From CAZJAH01 sp964544155 (GTDB lineage: Bacteria > Bacteroidota > Ignavibacteria > Kapaibacteriales > UBA2268), in the NCBI GenBank assembly GCA_964544155.1, contig CAZJAH010000009.1, positions 17,019 to 81,018 of the forward strand: a DNA stretch of 64,000 bases. The letters run 5' to 3'. Under the pieces are notes generated by a model. It was not told where the DNA came from. It saw nothing but the letters and a program-made list of their open reading frames with translations, and did not search any database. Position numbers and translations under genes: made by a program. Positions 1 to 9,126 of this stretch are shown piece by piece (the first letter of the stretch is position 1; each line of letters starts with the position of its first letter).

Positions 1-589
1 TGCCTTCGACTTTCAGTCCGGCATTTTCACCAAATGATAATCCCGAGTGAATAGAAGTGAACTCGATCTTCACTCCGGCTTCGATGGTCAGCAGGGCATT
101 GTTTTCAACCCAAATCCAATCGCTAATTCTGTAGTCAATACCGTCGTTCCTGTTTACGAGTATTCTGTTTTGACTAATATTACCGGAAAGCTCTTCAGGA
201 TCGTTAACTGTGCTTTGCTCTTCAGTAACTGTTACGGTGTAAACAGCCTGAGAGCCGTCTTCGGCAGTCAGTGTGTAAACAACGGGCTGCGTAAAGTCCT
301 GTGCTTCGCCCGATGTCGGGTCGATAGTTGCTTTTGCGGAAATCGCAATTGTCGGTACTAGGCTGGTCATGTCTGTTCCGGCCGGAACTTCCGCGGTTAC
401 TGTCATCAGACTTTGGTCAATGCTGCCCATGATAACGGGGCTGAACCCTTCGAATTTAAAACTCACGATCTGCTTTGAGGAGCTTTTATCCGGATTTGCC
501 GGATTGTCATCGTCACTGCAGGAATTAAGTCCTGCTGAAATTGCCGCAATTACAAATACGGCTAAAAAATTAACTAAATACTTTTTCAC
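1..589 (-). CDS. DUF5018-like lipoprotein, 3' part beyond window
   Basis: Reading the minus strand from a GTG at 589 gives an open frame of 196 codons that runs off the left edge, so the C-terminus is missing. The N-terminus has a lysine pair, a hydrophobic stretch and a Cys after LNS followed by acidic residues, which is a lipoprotein signal. Residues about 40-120 contain the VPAGTDMTSLVPTI, DPTSGEAQDF and YTLTAEDGS pattern typical of DUF5018 and related Bacteroidota surface domains. After it, LTIEAGVKIEF resembles the first turns of a right-handed beta-helix. It is probably an outer-membrane-anchored surface protein of unknown role. The GTG start is chosen because the signal peptide begins directly there; the preceding GGAGTT is a possible ribosome site. 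Confidence 0.75.
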   Translation of the reverse strand, partial: MKKYLVNFLAVFVIAAISAGLNSCSDDDNPANPDKSSSKQIVSFKFEGFSPVIMGSIDQSLMTVTAEVPAGTDMTSLVPTIAISAKATIDPTSGEAQDFTQPVVYTLTAEDGSQAVYTVTVTEEQSTVNDPEELSGNISQNRILVNRNDGIDYRISDWIWVENNALLTIEAGVKIEFTSIHSGLSFGENAGLKVEG

Positions 590-652
590 TTTTTAACTCC
601 AAATAAATTAATATATATGGAAAACCAACAAAATATTGAACCCGTGAGATTG

Positions 653-680
653 CCTTCTCAGTAGTGGATTACAGAGAAGG
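653..680. promoter_or_regulatory. Inverted repeat in leader of the DUF5018-like gene
   Basis: CCTTCTC and GAGAAGG form a 7-bp perfect inverted repeat around a 14-base loop. It lies 63-91 bases upstream of the GTG at 589 and is not followed by a T-run on either strand, so it is not a terminator. It could be a leader hairpin or an operator. The rest of 590-790 is AT-rich and shows no gene. Confidence 0.25.
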
Positions 681-793
681 TCATGTTGTCGGAGCAAATA
701 TAGTAAAAAAGCGGAATAGAATTCACTTTTTTTTATTAATCCATTGTATTCATTAATAAAAAAGCTGCTGCAGTATTCTAATCCTCATTATTA

Positions 794-820
794 CAAAAAA
801 AACCCCTGCTTTTGCAGAGG
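794..820 (-). terminator. Rho-independent terminator of the 852-2081 gene
   Basis: On the minus strand CCTCTGC, loop AAAA and GCAGGGG form a 7-bp stem with one T-G pair, followed by eight or nine Ts. It lies about 30 bases after the stop of the minus-strand lipoprotein gene. Confidence 0.8.
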
Positions 821-851
821 CTTGAAATTATAAAAGAAATCAAAGAAATAG

Positions 852-2081
852 TTATGACCTGACTTCTTCCTTTTCTGATTTTTGAATTTTCTCAGTTTTG
901 TAAGAAACTTTCTTTATGAGTTTCTTATCAGCTTTTCTGCCTGTGAAGTCACCTTCATAGCTTCCTTGGAAATGTTCTATTACTTTGTGGTTTTCATTAT
1001 ATTCCACAACTTTTTCTTCGCGTACGGAATACAATTTCCTGTGATAGCAGTAATGCTCTTTAGCCGATGAAGCTTCGAGAAGGTTATGCACTTCCTTGTA
1101 ATCATTATCGCGAAGCTGCTTCCACTCTATGGCAACGGCATCGTGGAACAGGTCATAATCACTGCTTTCTTCATTAAATTTGTATTCTTCGACCGATACC
1201 AGCTTATCACCGTCATAATTATAGATCATCTTTGTGTTGCCGGATCCGTGTTCCGTCAATTCCTTATTAGAATATCCTTCAAGAGCCAGAAGCCTGCCGT
1301 AATCATCTTTTTTGGCTTTAAACCACTGTTCGGTCGGATGATCTTCGCAGTCGGCTTTTTCGGTTAATGAATAAACCGGGATTCCATCTTCTGTGAAGTC
1401 AGTTTTTGAAATATAGAATACATCGCCGATATTCTTATTTTCTTCGGGGTAGTTTTCCTTATCACTTGCGGTAAAGTACTCTTTTGAGCTTTCCACAAGG
1501 AAATTCACGGGGTGGTAGCCTTTGGGCCTGCTGTCTCCCGTGGGCAGATACTTTAGTTTATATGTATAAGCGATATTATTACCGTCGGCATTGACGAAAT
1601 CAGGATCATCACTGTATTTCTCGAATACCTGTGCTTCAAGAACGCCTTTATCATAAATAATCTCATATCTTTCTGTTTTATTAGCTTCTTCCGCTTCGCC
1701 GTTATACACGGTTTTCTCGAGCAGATAATAGCTGTGCGGGCAGTATTCGGTTTCAACCGTGCTTACCACAGTTCCGAGTTCCTCGGTTTTTTCAAGTACT
1801 GGCAGCCCTTTCTCATTAAATTCACGTCTGACTAATTTGATGATCCGGCCTTCGCTGTCTTTAAATTCAGCTTTTTGCCAAAACATATCGCTCCTCTCAG
1901 TATAACTATATTCTACGGTTTCGATATCTGTTCCTTCTTCGTTGTAGGTTTCAGTAGTTTTACTAAGCACGCGGATAAATTCTTCCTGCTGATCTTCCGA
2001 TTTTTGCGCAGTTTCTTCAGAACAGGATGCTAAAAAGCCCGCAGTCAATAAAATGATAAATAACCTGTGAAATAATTTCAT
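852..2081 (-). CDS. Lipoprotein of unknown function
   Basis: A 409-residue protein begins MKLFHRLFIILL and has the lipobox LASC at residues 18-21, so it should be a lipidated envelope protein. I chose the ATG at 2081 because GGGAGGAT sits 7-8 bases upstream and the signal peptide follows at once; an ATG 24 bases upstream has neither. The mature part is rich in Glu, Lys and Tyr. It contains loosely repeated strands of the type EYxYDGDKLV and YNEEGTDIETVEY, reminiscent of YD/RHS-like or MORN-like lines in Bacteroidota lipoproteins. I recognise no family with confidence and see no catalytic motif. It is transcribed alone and ends at a terminator at 794-820. Confidence 0.8.
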   Translation of the reverse strand: MKLFHRLFIILLTAGFLASCSEETAQKSEDQQEEFIRVLSKTTETYNEEGTDIETVEYSYTERSDMFWQKAEFKDSEGRIIKLVRREFNEKGLPVLEKTEELGTVVSTVETEYCPHSYYLLEKTVYNGEAEEANKTERYEIIYDKGVLEAQVFEKYSDDPDFVNADGNNIAYTYKLKYLPTGDSRPKGYHPVNFLVESSKEYFTASDKENYPEENKNIGDVFYISKTDFTEDGIPVYSLTEKADCEDHPTEQWFKAKKDDYGRLLALEGYSNKELTEHGSGNTKMIYNYDGDKLVSVEEYKFNEESSDYDLFHDAVAIEWKQLRDNDYKEVHNLLEASSAKEHYCYHRKLYSVREEKVVEYNENHKVIEHFQGSYEGDFTGRKADKKLIKKVSYKTEKIQKSEKEEVRS

Positions 2082-2168
2082 TAAATAATCCTCCCAAAAA
2101 AGCAATTTAGAATTACATTCTTAACATTACACTAATTACGCTATTTTCTTAACAAAGTCAAATGTTTT

Positions 2169-3515
2169 ATGGATGGAAGGCCAATATTTTTGTTAAATTC
2201 AAAAGAATACACAGGCGGAGCGGTCATTTATTGGATGAGCCGCGACCAGCGTATGTACGATAACCGCGCTCTGAATTACGCCCGGGATAAAGCGGAGGAA
2301 TACGGCACAAACCTTGCAGTATGCTTCTGCCCGGAGGATTATTTCCCGGGGGCATCTCAAAGGCAATTCGCGTTTATGCTTAAGGGCCTTGTAGAACTCG
2401 CGGCCAATCTATATGAAAAAAATGTGCCTTTTGCTCTGCTGAAAGGTAAGCTCGCTAAGGAAATACCTGAATTCCTCAATAGAATTAATGCAGGATTGCT
2501 CATAACGGATTTCGATCCCCTGAAGATAAAAAGAAAATGGAATGATGACATTCTGAAATCAATCCGGATACCATTTCATGAAGCGGATGCTCATAATATC
2601 GTCCCCTGCCGTATTGCCTCGGATAAGCAGGAATACGCCGCTTACACTATACGGCCCAAAATCCACAGGCTCCTGCCTGAGTTCCTGTCAGATTTTCCGG
2701 TATTTAAGTGTTTTAAAGGAAATGATAAGGCTTTTCTTGAAAAATACCATACGCCGGTCAATTATGACCTTAATAAATATAAGAGTTTCCCCGGCGAAAC
2801 GCGCTTTGCTCCCGGTGAGGAAGCTGCCCATAAAGTACTCAGGGATTTCATCGATAACAGGCTGGATAATTACGCGGCCAAACGAAATGACCCCGCGGAG
2901 GATCACTTATCGGGATTGTCGCCATACTTCCATTTCGGGCAATTAGCTCCCCAACGGGCGGTTCTCGAAGTTCTGAGTTCAGGCAGGGATAAGGATTCTG
3001 TAGATGCTTTCATAGAGGAAGCAGTGGTGAGGAGGGAGCTTTCCGATAACTTCTGCTTCTATAATGAAAATTATGATAATACTGAGGGTTTCCCTGACTG
3101 GGCAAAAAAGTCAATCGCGGAACATAAGAATGACAAAAGGGAATTTATATATAGCGTAGAGCAATTCGAAAACGCCGAAACCCATGACAAAATTTGGAAC
3201 GCCGCCCAAAATGAAATGGTCCTGAGCGGGAAAATGCACGGCTATATGCGAATGTACTGGGCTAAAAAGATACTGGAGTGGACAGGTTCGCACGATGAAG
3301 CAATGCAAACGGCCATTTATCTGAATGATAAGTACGAACTCGACGGACGTGATCCGAACGGCTATACAGGCATCGCGTGGTCCATTGGCGGAGTACATGA
3401 CAGAGCATGGCCTGAAAGGACTGTATTCGGCAAGATCAGATATATGAACGCCGCCGGCCTGAAGCGGAAATTCGACATAAGTAAATATATCGATCGGGCC
3501 GCCCGGCTAAAGTGA
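2169..3515 (+). CDS. phr: Class II CPD deoxyribodipyrimidine photolyase
   Basis: This 448-residue flavoprotein should split cyclobutane pyrimidine dimers using light and FADH-. Residues about 18-150 are the antenna-binding Rossmann half, starting VIYWMSRDQR as in class II enzymes. Residues about 210-445 are the helical FAD domain, with GLSPYFHFGQ near 248, EEAVVRRELSDNFC, GKMHGYMRMYWAKK near 355 and LDGRDPNGYTGIAWSIGG near 390. These are hallmarks of class II, not class I, photolyases, and the length is normal. No clear ribosome site precedes the ATG. It is a single gene facing away from the lipoprotein at 2081, so the short gap 2082-2168 must hold both promoters. Confidence 0.95.
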   Translation: MDGRPIFLLNSKEYTGGAVIYWMSRDQRMYDNRALNYARDKAEEYGTNLAVCFCPEDYFPGASQRQFAFMLKGLVELAANLYEKNVPFALLKGKLAKEIPEFLNRINAGLLITDFDPLKIKRKWNDDILKSIRIPFHEADAHNIVPCRIASDKQEYAAYTIRPKIHRLLPEFLSDFPVFKCFKGNDKAFLEKYHTPVNYDLNKYKSFPGETRFAPGEEAAHKVLRDFIDNRLDNYAAKRNDPAEDHLSGLSPYFHFGQLAPQRAVLEVLSSGRDKDSVDAFIEEAVVRRELSDNFCFYNENYDNTEGFPDWAKKSIAEHKNDKREFIYSVEQFENAETHDKIWNAAQNEMVLSGKMHGYMRMYWAKKILEWTGSHDEAMQTAIYLNDKYELDGRDPNGYTGIAWSIGGVHDRAWPERTVFGKIRYMNAAGLKRKFDISKYIDRAARLK

Positions 3516-3631
3516 TTTTAGATTACATCTAAGTTATATAAAAAAATGCGGATTAAGAAAAGTTAGCCATGATACGCGCTTGAAAGGTATATTCTCTAAC
3601 TTATCATCTTTTCCATAATTAAAATGAATTT

Positions 3632-4813
3632 TTAATTCCGTATGCTGCCGCCGGCTATAAGCTCATTTACATCATTATTCATAATTCTGCTTAAGCGGTT
3701 GCTGTTCAAATCATTAGGAATATCTTTATCGAGCCAGTGCTTTTTGCAGGCGTTGTAATCGGTAAACACGCACTGGGCAGCTATATTGTGACTTTTGAGC
3801 TCCAGGCCGCCTCGCAGAAGATTTGGCACGCATGTGCAGGCTGTAAGGCCGATATTTTCACCGGCCCTGGCGCCAGACCATTCTGAAAGGTCTGATGAAT
3901 GCAAGAGTACCATTACCTCGTATCCGTTTTTGATGCCTTCTCTTTTCAGTTCCGCTACCCTGCAGTTTTTATCGCACATTTTGCATTTGAGCCCTCTCGC
4001 GGTTATTTCGGCTTTACATTTTTCTATGTCAATACGCAGGCAGCCCGGTATAAGGAGGGCTTTGCGTTCGCATTGCACGAAATCTTTCCGGTACGCGCGG
4101 TTCATTATCTCAGCGCCTGCCATATTCAGATAATACTGCGCTTTTCCTTTTAGGCATGAAACGCAGTCTTCTTTGATTTTGTAGTACTCTTTTTTGCTTT
4201 CAATGAAGCAATTCAAACCGGATACGAATTTCCCGAGGAATCTTTCAGTTTGCAGGACAAATTCAAAAGCGCAGCCAGCAGCCGCAGCGAGTAAGTTTTC
4301 CGATATAACTGGATTCAAAATCCTCAGATAATTTTCAATCAGCCTGACCCTTGCCAGTTCATGATTGAATTCTGCCGTAGCGGCAAGCCATGAAATCAGT
4401 TTTCCCAAGCCCTTTAAGTCTGTATTCAATATCACCGGGCCCTCATTCATCATCATTTTATGAAGGAACTTATTGCGAAATTTATCGGCTCTTTCCTTTA
4501 GTGTTTTTTTGCCTGATGCTCTAAGCTTAGCTGATAGCAGCATGGTGAATACACTTTTATCAGAAGTATTCGCGGCGTACGCTGAGTATTCATTCCATAA
4601 AACTCCTAATATCAGCAGATCAAGCATGTATTCTTTTTCAGTCCTAAGGGATTCAATATTGTGTGACTCAAGATATTCTATATAGCCATTCACATATTTG
4701 CCCAGCCTCTTTTTTAGAAGCAGTTCCGAGGCATCGGCAGCTTCCTTTAGCGCTGTATAAAAATGATCAGAATTTTGATGAATAATATCTAATCTGTAAG
4801 GGAAAATATTCAT
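3632..4813 (-). CDS. DUF116 family protein
   Basis: A 393-residue protein without a signal peptide. The C-terminal half matches DUF116: IPGCLR near residue 256, a Cys cluster KCKMCDKNC near 275-283, the strand GYEVMVLLHSSDL, then GLTACTCVPNLLRGGLE and a late Cys in YNACKKHW. The N-terminal 200 residues are helical and lack recognisable motifs. The Cys pattern suggests a metal or Fe-S site, but the biochemical role of DUF116 is not established. It stands alone between convergent photolyase and a divergent T9SS protein. The stretch 4814-4999 is AT-rich and likely holds both promoters. Confidence 0.8.
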   Translation of the reverse strand: MNIFPYRLDIIHQNSDHFYTALKEAADASELLLKKRLGKYVNGYIEYLESHNIESLRTEKEYMLDLLILGVLWNEYSAYAANTSDKSVFTMLLSAKLRASGKKTLKERADKFRNKFLHKMMMNEGPVILNTDLKGLGKLISWLAATAEFNHELARVRLIENYLRILNPVISENLLAAAAGCAFEFVLQTERFLGKFVSGLNCFIESKKEYYKIKEDCVSCLKGKAQYYLNMAGAEIMNRAYRKDFVQCERKALLIPGCLRIDIEKCKAEITARGLKCKMCDKNCRVAELKREGIKNGYEVMVLLHSSDLSEWSGARAGENIGLTACTCVPNLLRGGLELKSHNIAAQCVFTDYNACKKHWLDKDIPNDLNSNRLSRIMNNDVNELIAGGSIRN

Positions 4814-4999
4814 GAACCGCCAATTTTTATATTCAATTATTTACTTTTGACATTTCATAAACGGTATATAATTAATAAAGTTCCATTATTTTTTTTAAAA
4901 AAATTTACTTCATGAATAAAAAATCAAAATAATAGCAGCTATAATATCGTATATAGCACAAATTAGTCTTAACTAAATATTAACAAAGGAGTTTATAAC

Positions 5000-6646
5000 A
5001 TGAAAAAATTTTTACTATTATTCAGCTTGTTTTTGATTCCGGCTTTAAGTAAATCCCAGCCGGTACTAAGTTCTTCCTCACTTCCAGAAATTGGAACAGG
5101 CATAACCAGGTACTTTTGTGATACAACAGGAGTAAATGAAGGCCAGGGTGGAGCGGACCGGAGCTGGAATTTTTCTGATATTCAGAAAAATAATGAACCC
5201 GCAATGGAAGTAACTTATATAGAACCGTCTGAAACTCCTTACGCATCGAATTTTCCTACCGCGAATATAGCCATAGACCAGGACACATTGTTTTCCTTTT
5301 ACGAAAATAGTTCTAATCAAATTGTCAGACTTGGCATTCAGGGAGAGGACATAAAAGAGACTCTCACAGATACTGAAATTTCATTAACACTGCCCTTTAC
5401 ATACGGTGATACTCACAGCGATACATTTGAAGGGACAATAGAAACTACTATTCAGGGAACGCCTTACACAATGAACAGATCAGGAAGCCTTACGGCAGAG
5501 GCTGACGCCTACGGATCAATTACTCTTCCAACAGGTACTTTTAATAATGTGCTAAGAGTAAAGCATACTTACGTACTCGAAGATGAGTTGCCGGTTGTAA
5601 TCCCCGGAATGCCGTCGCCGATTATGATTACTGAAGTAATCTCGTATGACTGGATGCACCCCGATTTCTATTATCCTGTTTTTTCGATAAGCTATAATAC
5701 TTTAAGTTATGAAAACTTTCCAGGCATGGAAGACCTGGAGTCAATGTCGGTTCACTATACCTCCACTGAACCGGCTTCCGGTGATATCCCCCTTCCTTCG
5801 ATTACAGCACCTGTTGACGGCGCTACAGGGGTATCATTACCGGTTGAATTATCATGGGTAGTTCCCGAAAGCGGAAAGACTAAAGAAAAAGGAAACACTG
5901 ATTTAGACCAAAATTATCAATCCAGGGTGCAAGTAGCCGAAGATATTGATTTCAATTCCATACGGTTTGAAGAAGCAAAAGATGGAAATTCTGCTACAGT
6001 TGACGGGCTTGAGCATAGCACAACTTACTATTGGAGAGTCAGGCTGGAAGAAGGCCAGGAAACAGGTGATTGGACAGAGGTTTACAGCTTCACTACGGGA
6101 GAAGCCGAGGCCGGACTTCCCGCGCTGGATTATCCGGAAGATAAGCAGGAAGATCTCGAAACGACAATAGAATTCAGGTGGTCTAGTGAAGAATCACACT
6201 ATTACAGTCTGGAAGTAGCTCTCGACCCCATGTTTGAGAATATCGTTTTCCAGGATACTACTTTTGAAGAATCATTAACTGTTTTCAGCCTTGAATATAA
6301 TACCACATACTACTGGAGAGTAGCCATCCAGGGAGATGCCGGTTGGGTGTACACAAACTCTTATGAGTTTACCACACTCGATCCGTCTTCAGTTATTATC
6401 AGCCCGGAAGAAGCAGGAATAAGCATTTATCCGAATCCGGTTGATAATAAAGTGGATATTGAAAGCAGGGAACCAATAAAAGAAATAAGCCTGATGAGCC
6501 TCGACGGCAAAGAGCTTATGAAGAAGAAACAAAGTAACGGATTAACTAATATTACGCTCGATCTGGGGAATTACGCCGGGGGAACATATCTTTTAATCGT
6601 TAATAGCGGAAATAATATTTCCGCTGTAAAGATAATTAAAAGATAA
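5000..6646 (+). CDS. T9SS-secreted protein with two fibronectin type III-like domains
   Basis: A 548-residue secreted protein. AAAGGAG lies 9 bases before the ATG. Residues 1-19 form a signal peptide ending SKSQ. Residues 20-260 form an unrecognised beta-rich region. Two fibronectin type III-like modules follow at about 265-368 and 373-460, both with the TTYYWRV strand. The last 75 residues are a type A T9SS sorting domain with IYPNPVDN and the final VKIIKR. The family is normally exported through the outer membrane by the Por system, with the tail removed. The function is unknown; no catalytic residues stand out. A terminator follows at 6671. Confidence 0.85.
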   Translation: MKKFLLLFSLFLIPALSKSQPVLSSSSLPEIGTGITRYFCDTTGVNEGQGGADRSWNFSDIQKNNEPAMEVTYIEPSETPYASNFPTANIAIDQDTLFSFYENSSNQIVRLGIQGEDIKETLTDTEISLTLPFTYGDTHSDTFEGTIETTIQGTPYTMNRSGSLTAEADAYGSITLPTGTFNNVLRVKHTYVLEDELPVVIPGMPSPIMITEVISYDWMHPDFYYPVFSISYNTLSYENFPGMEDLESMSVHYTSTEPASGDIPLPSITAPVDGATGVSLPVELSWVVPESGKTKEKGNTDLDQNYQSRVQVAEDIDFNSIRFEEAKDGNSATVDGLEHSTTYYWRVRLEEGQETGDWTEVYSFTTGEAEAGLPALDYPEDKQEDLETTIEFRWSSEESHYYSLEVALDPMFENIVFQDTTFEESLTVFSLEYNTTYYWRVAIQGDAGWVYTNSYEFTTLDPSSVIISPEEAGISIYPNPVDNKVDIESREPIKEISLMSLDGKELMKKKQSNGLTNITLDLGNYAGGTYLLIVNSGNNISAVKIIKR

Positions 6647-6670
6647 GCGGGAGGCTCAAATTTGCGTGTA

Positions 6671-6709
6671 GGCCGGTTTTGCCAGTGAGCAGAACCGGCT
6701 TTCTTTTTT
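6671..6709 (+). terminator. Rho-independent terminator after the fibronectin-like protein
   Basis: GCCGGTTTT and AGAACCGGC form a stem around a GCCAGTGAGC loop, followed by TTTCTTTTTT. It lies 25 bases after the stop at 6646. Confidence 0.85.
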
Positions 6710-6785
6710 ACTATACAATATAATGAGAATTAATTCGCAATTTCCGTGAATTTATATATTAATATTCGATGGAGATGAAATTAGT

Positions 6786-7766
6786 ATGTTATGTATTCAT
6801 CATCATAGCACTGACCCGCATTTTAATCTTGCTGCCGAAGAATACTTTTTCAAGAATTTTAAAGAAAATGTTTTTATGCTGTGGCGTAATGATAACGCCA
6901 TTATAGTAGGCAAGCACCAGAATACACTTTCGGAAATAAACCTCGATTACGTAAAGGAAAAAGGAATAAGAGTTGTCCGCAGGCTTTCGGGAGGAGGCGC
7001 GGTATATCACGACCTCGGTAATCTGAATTTCACCTTTATTCAGCAGGGCGAAAGTGAAAAACTGGTTGATTTCAGGAAATACACACAGCCAATATTAGAT
7101 ATACTTCAGGAATTCGATGTTGACGCCAAATTTGAAGGCAGGAACGACCTTACAATCCAGGGCAAGAAATTCTCCGGTAACGCAGAGCATGTCTTTAAGA
7201 ACAGGATTCTTCACCACGGTACTTTATTATTTGAATCCAAAATGGATGACCTCGTAGCGGCGCTAAAATCAAATCCCCTGAAGTTCCAGGATAAGGCCGT
7301 AAAATCGATTAAATCGAGAGTCACAAATATCCGCGACCACCTGAAAAAGGATATTTCAATCGAAGATTTCACAAATCAGGTGATGAAGCATATTATGGAA
7401 ATGTACGACGATAGCGAGCGGTATGATATGACTGAAAATGACATAGCCGCGATAAGTAAGCTTGTGGAAGATAAATACGGCACATGGGAGTGGAACTACG
7501 GCTATTCACCCAGGTATAATTTTCAGAAATTCCTTAAAACAGCCGGCGGTACGCTTGAATTTGACCTTCTCGTGGAAGACGGCATAATCAGGGAATGTAA
7601 GATATTCGGAGATTATTTCAATAAACTGGATAAGACTGAGATCGAGAAAGCCATCGAGGGATGCCGGCACGAAGAAAACGCCTTAATGAATGTACTGGAA
7701 GGCTATAATGTAAATGATTATTTCCATAATGTAAAAAAAGAAGACTTAATAGAAGGTATGTTTTAA
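6786..7766 (+). CDS. lplA: Lipoate-protein ligase A
   Basis: This 326-residue enzyme should activate lipoate with ATP and attach it to lysines of lipoyl domains in 2-oxo acid dehydrogenases and glycine cleavage H protein. The family signature RRLSGGGAVYHDLGN is at about residues 65-79, and the conserved lysine loop QGKKFSGNA is near 123-131. Residues about 240-326 form the small C-terminal accessory domain of two-domain ligases, so it can be self-sufficient. GGAGAT lies 8 bases before the ATG. It is monocistronic, flanked by terminators at 6671 and 7800. No lipoate synthase or lipB is in the window, so it may serve scavenging. Confidence 0.93.
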   Translation: MLCIHHHSTDPHFNLAAEEYFFKNFKENVFMLWRNDNAIIVGKHQNTLSEINLDYVKEKGIRVVRRLSGGGAVYHDLGNLNFTFIQQGESEKLVDFRKYTQPILDILQEFDVDAKFEGRNDLTIQGKKFSGNAEHVFKNRILHHGTLLFESKMDDLVAALKSNPLKFQDKAVKSIKSRVTNIRDHLKKDISIEDFTNQVMKHIMEMYDDSERYDMTENDIAAISKLVEDKYGTWEWNYGYSPRYNFQKFLKTAGGTLEFDLLVEDGIIRECKIFGDYFNKLDKTEIEKAIEGCRHEENALMNVLEGYNVNDYFHNVKKEDLIEGMF

Positions 7767-7799
7767 AATAAGAATCAAATAATTGGAATGAAATGTGGA

Positions 7800-7823
7800 G
7801 CAGGGATAATCCCCTGCTTTTTT
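7800..7823 (+). terminator. Rho-independent terminator after lplA
   Basis: GCAGGG and CCCTGC form a 6-bp stem around ATAATC, followed by six Ts, 33 bases after the lplA stop. Confidence 0.85.
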
Positions 7824-7922
7824 GTTTATACTTAGAATCACCTGCCTTTCAGTTTGGCACGTAAAATGCGGTAATGACTCAAAACAAGAAAACAATTATT
7901 ATATTAATTAAGGTGCTATAAT

Positions 7923-8348
7923 ATGCTGACAGCAAGCCATTCAGGAAGTATTGCCGGAAATTTTATCAGAAAAAAAAAGGGATATGCTGATTATATACAG
8001 AATTCAGATAGTTTTAAGTGCTTAAGCAGGAAAGCCACTTTTGATATTAATAAAGAACTTGGTATTAATTCTGATAACAGCTTTCTGATACGTGTATCGG
8101 GAGAATCAATGAAAAATGCAGGTATCAGCACAGGGAACACACTTGTTGTCAATAGATCAATGCGCCCTAGATTAAGAGATATTGTGGTGGCTTCCATAAA
8201 TAACGAATTAACCGTTAAAAGGCTTTATTTTGATGATAGCGGGGTTGTGTTAATGCCTGAAAATCCGGACTATGAACCAATAAAAGTCAAACGAACAGAC
8301 AAACTCGATATATGGGGAGTAGTAACTACGGTTCTGAAAGATGTTTAA
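7923..8348 (+). CDS. umuD: UmuD-like S24 family peptidase (orphan)
   Basis: A 141-residue LexA/UmuD-type self-cleaving serine peptidase domain without a DNA-binding domain. The nucleophile motif SGESM puts Ser62, and the base Lys is Lys99 in TVKRL; the 37-residue spacing equals that of UmuD. An Ala-Gly pair at 11-12, before the ADY motif, is a possible cleavage site, but it lies about 15 residues further from the Ser than in E. coli UmuD. In the family, RecA filaments trigger cleavage and UmuD' joins UmuC to form polymerase V. No umuC or other Y-family polymerase gene lies in the window, so the partner is elsewhere or absent. AAGGTG precedes the ATG. I cannot point to a convincing LexA box in 7824-7922. 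Confidence 0.85.
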   Translation: MLTASHSGSIAGNFIRKKKGYADYIQNSDSFKCLSRKATFDINKELGINSDNSFLIRVSGESMKNAGISTGNTLVVNRSMRPRLRDIVVASINNELTVKRLYFDDSGVVLMPENPDYEPIKVKRTDKLDIWGVVTTVLKDV

Positions 8349-8529
8349 ATTAGAAAATTAAGTGTGCTGACGCCAGGGAATAAACCAATGTTCATCAGAT
8401 CCCCGCTTTATTTTATCGTGGAATTTAATTGAGGTGAATTATTAAAAACCGGTAATATAATTTTTTGATAAATGAATCATTCATTATATTCGTGCCTTCA
8501 AAAAAAGTAATTAATTAAATAGTTAGAGT

Positions 8530-9087
8530 ATGGATCCCAAACAAGGTTATATTTTATTTAGCGGGGGCGCTCCCGGCACTGAAGATGAATTCGGCCGTAA
8601 TGCCGAGCTATACGGTATAGAAGAAGTTAATTATTCTTTCGAAGGCCACGAAAACAACCGTTACAGAGGGCTGCGCGTGTTGAACAGCCGTGAACTCGAG
8701 CATGGTGATATTAGCCTGACTTATGCTTCAAACCTTATGAACAGGGAATATCCCCGTACGCGGAAATTCCGCAAGATATTGCAGTCGATCTGGTATCAGG
8801 TTGTCAGCAGCAGGCAGGTATTTGTTGTCGGACGGATACTTGAAGATCACACAGTGAAAGGCGGTACCGGCTGGGGAGCGGAGTTCGCAAAAATTACCAA
8901 TAAGCCCCTTTTTGTGTTTGACCAGGAAAAAGACTCCTGGTACAAATGGAATAAAACCGAATGGATGGCTATCGAACCGCCCGCTATAACCGAAAAACTC
9001 TTTTGCGGCACAGGTACCCGCGACCTGCTGGGAAATGGCAGGCTGGCAATAAGAGCATTATTTGAAAGGACTTTTGGAACTTCATAA
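8530..9087 (+). CDS. SLOG-like nucleotide-binding protein, putative
   Basis: A 185-residue soluble protein. It begins with a strand and glycine loop (YILFSGGAPG), then EDEFGRNAE. Later it has the strand VFVVGRI, the glycine loop GGTGWGAEFAK and the strand KPLFVFDQEKDSWYKW, ending in a short CGTGTRDLL helix region. A strand, a GG loop and a late GTGWG/AE motif before a hydrophobic strand is how Rossmann-like SLOG (LOG/DprA/molybdenum-carrier type) proteins look, where a nucleotide or nucleoside is bound. I infer that fold only; I do not recognise the exact family or a substrate. It is a single gene 181 bases after umuD, in the same direction. Confidence 0.6.
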   Translation: MDPKQGYILFSGGAPGTEDEFGRNAELYGIEEVNYSFEGHENNRYRGLRVLNSRELEHGDISLTYASNLMNREYPRTRKFRKILQSIWYQVVSSRQVFVVGRILEDHTVKGGTGWGAEFAKITNKPLFVFDQEKDSWYKWNKTEWMAIEPPAITEKLFCGTGTRDLLGNGRLAIRALFERTFGTS

Positions 9088-9126
9088 AAAAACCCGCTTT
9101 GTAGCGGGTTATAATTTATTTTTTGA
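9085..9126. terminator. Bidirectional terminator between convergent genes
   Basis: AACCCGC, loop TTTGTA and GCGGGTT form a 7-bp stem at 9091-9110. The minus strand has a strong T-run right after it, serving the small gene at 9116-9244. The plus strand has a weaker, interrupted T-rich tract. The stem sits directly between the two convergent stops. Confidence 0.8.

Noticed and set aside
882..1367. Plus-strand hydrophobic frames opposite the unknown lipoprotein
   Set aside because: Antisense shadows of a gene with a good start, signal peptide and terminator.
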